Source: Desulfamplus sp. | GTDB taxonomy: Bacteria; Desulfobacterota; Desulfobacteria; Desulfobacterales; Desulfobacteraceae | Length of the DNA: 17,321 nt | Direction of reading: 5' to 3' | NCBI GenBank assembly: GCA_015233755.1 | Contig: JADFXA010000019.1 | Span: 1 to 17,321, forward strand | In this document: in pieces, positions 13,934 through 17,321 of the stretch | Numbering within the stretch: position 1 is the stretch's first letter | Layout of the letters: every line of letters begins with the position of its first letter | Position numbers and translations under genes: made by a program | Notes under the pieces: model-generated | What the model was told of the DNA's origin: nothing | Seen by the model: the letters and a program-made list of their open reading frames with translations, nothing else | The model's database searches: none

Positions 13934-16900
13934 ATGCCTTACCTTGCACAAACTTACGATACAGATAAAGAACGCCTCTATTTTACATCATTTCACGAAT
14001 TGATGACTAAACGTGTAGCAGAGATTCTTTTAGTCTCAAGTCCTTATGACGCATTTATAATGCAAGAAGATGGACGGCTGTCAGAGAGAATTATCCACGA
14101 ATACAGAGGATTAAACCTTACAAGGCCGCCAAGGCTTACATGGGTATCTAATGCTGGTGAAGCACTGACAGAACTTCAAAATAGGAATTACGATGTTGTT
14201 ATTGTTATGCCGCATATTAGTGATATGGATCCTTATGAACTTTGCGCAGAAATAAAAGAGCAGTTTAAAAATATTGCAGTCTATTATTTTGCCTATGATG
14301 TTAGAACACTGTTGGAAAATGAAAAATGGTTGAGAGAAAATAGGCAGAAATTATTAGAAAATAAAAAGAGTTCGATTCAAAATAAAAATGGCAATAAAAA
14401 AAATTTTCACGAAACTATAAATACCTGCTCTGAGGGTAGAGAATATTGTAACCATAATATTATTGATAGGATATTTATTTGGGGTGGCAATACAGACCTT
14501 CTCATGGCTCTTGTTAAAAACCGTGAAGATTTTATGAATGTTGACCATGATACAGCACTTGCCGATGTGCGTGTAATTATTGTTGTTGAAGATTCTCCTC
14601 TATATCTATCTTCTCTTCTCCCCTATATATATAAAGAGGTTGTAATGCAGACTCAAGCTGTTATGGACGACTCACTTAATGAAAATGATCGTATATTGAG
14701 GATGCGTGCCCGTCCAAAGATTTTAGTGGCTGAAAACTATGAAGATGCCTTACAGCTTTACAAAAAATATCGCAAATATCTACTTTGTGTACTTTCTGAT
14801 GTTCGCTATCCAAGAGAAGGTCAAGATGATCCAGAGGCAGGAATACGTTTTTTATCCTATATTCGCCAAGAGATCCCAGATATTCCACTTCTTATGTTAT
14901 CGTCAGAAATTGTTAATAAAGAGAAGGCTGAGAAAATTCCAGCTTTTTTCCTTGATAAGCGTTCGCCCTCTCTTCATGCAGATATAAGATATTTTTTGGT
15001 TCATTATTTGGGATTTGGCGATTTTATATTTAGGCTGAACGATGGAACGGTTGTAGCAAGAGCATCAAACTTAAGAAGCATGAGCATTATTCTTCATTCA
15101 GTTCCCAGTGAATCTATTGCATATCATGCAAACAGAAACGACTTTTCAAGATGGCTGATGGCTCGTTTTGAGATGCAGCTTGCAAGTAAAATCCGCCCAT
15201 TAACACTTAACGATTTTCCAACTACAAGACACCTTAAAGAGCATATTAGAACCCTTATTAGAAATAAGTTAAGAATCCGTCAAAAAGGTTTGGTCTCTGA
15301 TTTTATAAAAGAGGAGTTTGATCCTGAAAGTGATTTTGTAAAGATTGGCCGCGGTTCACTTGGCGGAAAAGCAAGAGGTCTTGCTTTTATTTCAAGTCTT
15401 TTTAGAGAAAAATCAGAGTTTCAGGCAAAGTTTTTAAATGTAGATATTACCCTTCCTAAAACAGTTGTGATTACAACAGAAGGTTTTGATGACTTTGAAA
15501 GTCTTAATAACACCAGATCTTTTTTAAATACAAAGCTCTTATTGAATAACGATATTGCCTTAAGTGATAAAGAGATAATTGAACATTTTAAAAAAGCAGA
15601 TTTTCCAGAGTGGCTCTCAAATGACCTTAAAGCCTATCTTAAACATGTTAAATATCCGCTTGCTGTCCGTTCTTCTGCTATTTTAGAAGATGCCCATTAT
15701 CGACCAAGTGCCGGAGCTTATAAAACCTACATGCTCCCAAATAACCACCCAGAACTTAAAGTTAGGCTTCAACAACTTATTCAGGCAATAAAATTAGTCT
15801 ATGCCTCTATTTATCAAGAGATGCCAAGAACTCTTGCAAAAAATTCAGTATTTCGTCCAGAAGAGGACAAAATGGCTGTGATTATCCAGCAGTTGTCAGG
15901 CACAGTTAATGGGGACTATTTTTATCCAGCAATTTCAGGAGTTGCACAATCGTGGAATTTTTACCCTGTCTCATACATGAAGCCTGAAGAGGGGGTTGCC
16001 CATATTGCTTTAGGTCTTGGCAAAATTGTTGTTGATGGAGGGGTTGCTTTAAGGTTTTCTCCAAAATATCCTGAATTTCTTCCTCAATTTTCGTCAGTTG
16101 ATAATATTTTGAAAAATGCGCAACGATATTTTTACGCTCTAAAACTTACACATAATCAAGTTGTACAAGGACAAAAAGAGACGGACATAAGCAATACATC
16201 TAATAAACAAGAGGGAGCAGATCTCTTTAACACCTGTTTTACAAAAGGTTACGATGAGTCATCTGATTGTGAACTTACTAAATTAGATGTTGATGATGCC
16301 ATTGATCACATTCCCGTAAAAAAATTGCTAAGCTCTTACATTCCAGAGGATAACAGAATAAGAGATTTTTTTACTCAAGATGGCTACCCTGTTTTAACTT
16401 TTGCCTCTATCCTAAAATTTAAATCTTTTCCACTTGGCGAAATACTTTCAGAACTATTGGAGATTGGTAAAAATGGAATGGGTTGTCCCGTTGAAGTTGA
16501 GTTTGCTGTAAATCTCCATGATAACAAAAAAGCTGAGTTTTCACTTCTTCAAATAAGACCAATGATGGTTGCAAGGCACAATATGGATGTTGAGATAATT
16601 CAAAAAGATATTGACAATGCATTTTGTTATTCTGATAAAGCTATGGGAAGCAGCCAGATTACAGAAATTCATAACATTATTTATGTTAAGCCAGACTCCT
16701 TTGATACTGCGAAAACAGTTGAAATTGCCGAAGAGATTAATAAGCTAAATGGATTATTTGATATAGAAAACAGTAAAAATAGTGAGCAAAAAGGAGAGTT
16801 TAAACAGGGGCAGCAGATAAAATATCTTTTAATAGGTCCTGGTAGATGGGGAACATCAGATCGATGGCTTGGGATACCTGTCAAATGGAGCAACATTACT

Positions 16901-17173
16901 AATGTTGGAACTATAATTGAGACAGTATCAGATAAGCTGAATGCTGATCCATCTCAAGGCAGCCATTTTTTTCATAATATTACATCATTAGGTATTAACT
17001 ATCTTGGAGTGCCGGCAAAAGATAAGAACTTTATTGATTGGTCATGGTTAGATGGTCTAAAAGCAGAGGCAGACACAAAATTTTTGAGATATATTAGGCT
17101 CTCTGACCCTGTTATCTTAAAAATTAATGGTAGAGCTTCAAGTGCGGTAGTTTTAAAGTCAGCCCAGAGCTAA
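13934..17173 (+). CDS. Dual-receiver protein with PEP-synthase/PPDK-type nucleotide-binding domain
   Basis: The 1079-residue cytoplasmic protein has no signal peptide or membrane helix. Residues about 28-125 form a receiver-like domain whose acidic pair is replaced by Ser35-Ser36 and whose phosphoacceptor position appears to be Met92 (VVIVMPHISDMD), so it is probably a pseudo-receiver. Residues about 212-360 form a second receiver with intact Glu219/Asp220 (VVEDS), Asp289 (LSDVRYP), Ser323/324 and Lys342 (FLDKRS), lengthened by an insertion after its first helix. Residues about 465-880 match the PPDK/PEP synthase N-terminal ATP-grasp-type domain: GRGSLGGKARGL (472-483), AVRSSAILEDA (577-587), SAGAYKTY (592-599), and EVEFAV through LLQIRPM (854-877). 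A C-terminal domain includes LLIGPGRWGTSDRW (965-978) and DPSQGSHFFHN (1005-1015). The phosphohistidine swivel and TIM-barrel domains of real PPDK are absent, so it should not be named PPDK or PEP synthase. A strong TAGGAGG precedes the ATG. Similar proteins of unknown function are, to my memory, annotated in Bacteroidetes and Desulfobacterota. Confidence 0.88.
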   Translation: MPYLAQTYDTDKERLYFTSFHELMTKRVAEILLVSSPYDAFIMQEDGRLSERIIHEYRGLNLTRPPRLTWVSNAGEALTELQNRNYDVVIVMPHISDMDPYELCAEIKEQFKNIAVYYFAYDVRTLLENEKWLRENRQKLLENKKSSIQNKNGNKKNFHETINTCSEGREYCNHNIIDRIFIWGGNTDLLMALVKNREDFMNVDHDTALADVRVIIVVEDSPLYLSSLLPYIYKEVVMQTQAVMDDSLNENDRILRMRARPKILVAENYEDALQLYKKYRKYLLCVLSDVRYPREGQDDPEAGIRFLSYIRQEIPDIPLLMLSSEIVNKEKAEKIPAFFLDKRSPSLHADIRYFLVHYLGFGDFIFRLNDGTVVARASNLRSMSIILHSVPSESIAYHANRNDFSRWLMARFEMQLASKIRPLTLNDFPTTRHLKEHIRTLIRNKLRIRQKGLVSDFIKEEFDPESDFVKIGRGSLGGKARGLAFISSLFREKSEFQAKFLNVDITLPKTVVITTEGFDDFESLNNTRSFLNTKLLLNNDIALSDKEIIEHFKKADFPEWLSNDLKAYLKHVKYPLAVRSSAILEDAHYRPSAGAYKTYMLPNNHPELKVRLQQLIQAIKLVYASIYQEMPRTLAKNSVFRPEEDKMAVIIQQLSGTVNGDYFYPAISGVAQSWNFYPVSYMKPEEGVAHIALGLGKIVVDGGVALRFSPKYPEFLPQFSSVDNILKNAQRYFYALKLTHNQVVQGQKETDISNTSNKQEGADLFNTCFTKGYDESSDCELTKLDVDDAIDHIPVKKLLSSYIPEDNRIRDFFTQDGYPVLTFASILKFKSFPLGEILSELLEIGKNGMGCPVEVEFAVNLHDNKKAEFSLLQIRPMMVARHNMDVEIIQKDIDNAFCYSDKAMGSSQITEIHNIIYVKPDSFDTAKTVEIAEEINKLNGLFDIENSKNSEQKGEFKQGQQIKYLLIGPGRWGTSDRWLGIPVKWSNITNVGTIIETVSDKLNADPSQGSHFFHNITSLGINYLGVPAKDKNFIDWSWLDGLKAEADTKFLRYIRLSDPVILKINGRASSAVVLKSAQS

Positions 17174-17185
17174 AAGCTCAGGGCT
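17161..17185 (+). terminator. Hairpin across the stop codon of the receiver/PEP-synthase-like gene
   Basis: AGCCCAGAGCT (17161-17171) and AGCTCAGGGCT (17175-17185) pair over 11 positions with one A-A mismatch and a three-base loop, enclosing the TAA at 17171-17173. TAATTG follows, not a T-run, so intrinsic termination is doubtful; a T-rich stretch (TTCTTTTT) comes 26 bases later. It may instead protect the 3' end of the message. Confidence 0.4.
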
Positions 17186-17222
17186 TAATTGTACAAGCTC
17201 TTAAGAGGAGTTCTTTTTAATT

Positions 17223-17259
17223 AGCCGATGGTTTTAACCATCGGCTGAAAGATGGGCTA
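17223..17259. repeat. REP-like palindrome with a degenerate third arm
   Basis: AGCCGATGGTT (17223-17233) and AACCATCGGCT (17236-17246) are perfect inverted arms with a two-base centre. A degenerate further arm (GATGGGCTA, 17251-17259) follows and matches the inverted TAGCC start of the left arm. No T-run follows on either strand, so it is not a standard terminator. The form is that of dispersed intergenic palindromes of the REP type. Confidence 0.55.
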
Positions 17260-17271
17260 TATTTCTACTAT

Positions 17272-17291
17272 TTAACCTGAGTTCGGGATAA
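17272..17291. repeat. Imperfect palindrome near the window end, possible repeat or element edge
   Basis: TTAACCTGAGTTCGGGATAA matches its own reverse complement at 14 of 20 positions. Similar sequences, as far as I recall, flank insertion sequences or occur as dispersed repeats in related genomes; this is memory, not a search. The remaining bases to 17321 show no gene. If it is the end of a mobile element, the body would lie beyond the window. Confidence 0.3.
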
Positions 17292-17321
17292 CCTAACTTA
17301 ACAAAGGATATAAATTTTCCA

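Noticed and set aside
14739..14987. 82-residue + strand frame inside the receiver/PEP-synthase-like gene
   Set aside because: It overlaps the intact second receiver domain in another frame and has a phenylalanine/lysine-rich shadow composition without motifs.
13934..17173. Calling the large gene pyruvate phosphate dikinase or PEP synthase
   Set aside because: Only the nucleotide-binding part is present; the swivel histidine domain and the PEP/pyruvate barrel are missing.
1..17321. CRISPR arrays, tRNA or rRNA genes
   Set aside because: No regularly spaced repeats, no tRNA-like cloverleaf with a T-loop GGTTC pattern, and no rRNA-like conserved stretches were seen on either strand.

Overview
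The window is AT-rich throughout (well under half G+C by eye) and gene-dense. It carries 13 confident protein-coding genes, two doubtful ones at the left edge, and no RNA genes or CRISPR array. The gene content suggests an anaerobic Desulfobacterota-like bacterium: a ferredoxin-linked disulfide reductase beside a glutaredoxin, a rubredoxin-like domain fused to a membrane domain, solute-binding proteins with a PWKRC motif, and a receiver/PEP-synthase-like fusion. This placement is inferred from gene content and is not proven.

Left part, + strand (1-6760). A truncated unrecognised reading frame is followed by a small doubtful ORF. Next come two ribosome-associated factors, ettA (ABC-F translational throttle) and prfC (release factor 3), overlapping by one base. 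serC and serA follow, encoding the transaminase and dehydrogenase steps of serine synthesis. A perfect 26-base palindrome with a third near-identical arm lies between serC and serA. A clear intrinsic terminator closes serA.

Middle part, - strand (6828-11194). Read in the direction of transcription, the block starts with a glutaredoxin and the catalytic subunit of a ferredoxin:thioredoxin/disulfide reductase (28-base gap, probably one operon). It continues with citrate synthase, a rubredoxin/DUF2231 membrane protein, a hotdog acyl-CoA thioesterase and an exported solute-binding protein. A pair of 11-base inverted repeats lies just upstream of the solute-binding protein.

Right part, + strand (11486-17173). 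NADP-type glutamate dehydrogenase is followed by a second exported solute-binding protein, paralogous to the first. Last is a 1079-residue protein joining a degenerate receiver, an intact receiver and a PEP-synthase-type nucleotide-binding domain, with a conserved-looking C-terminal domain. It lacks the swivelling phosphohistidine domain and the PEP-binding barrel that true PEP synthases and PPDKs need. The window ends in palindromic repeats that may be the edge of a repeat family or mobile element.

Together the genes cover translation quality control, the nitrogen/serine and citrate branches of central metabolism, and thiol redox control. The least understood item, and the best candidate for new biology, is the receiver-gated phosphotransfer protein at 13934-17173.
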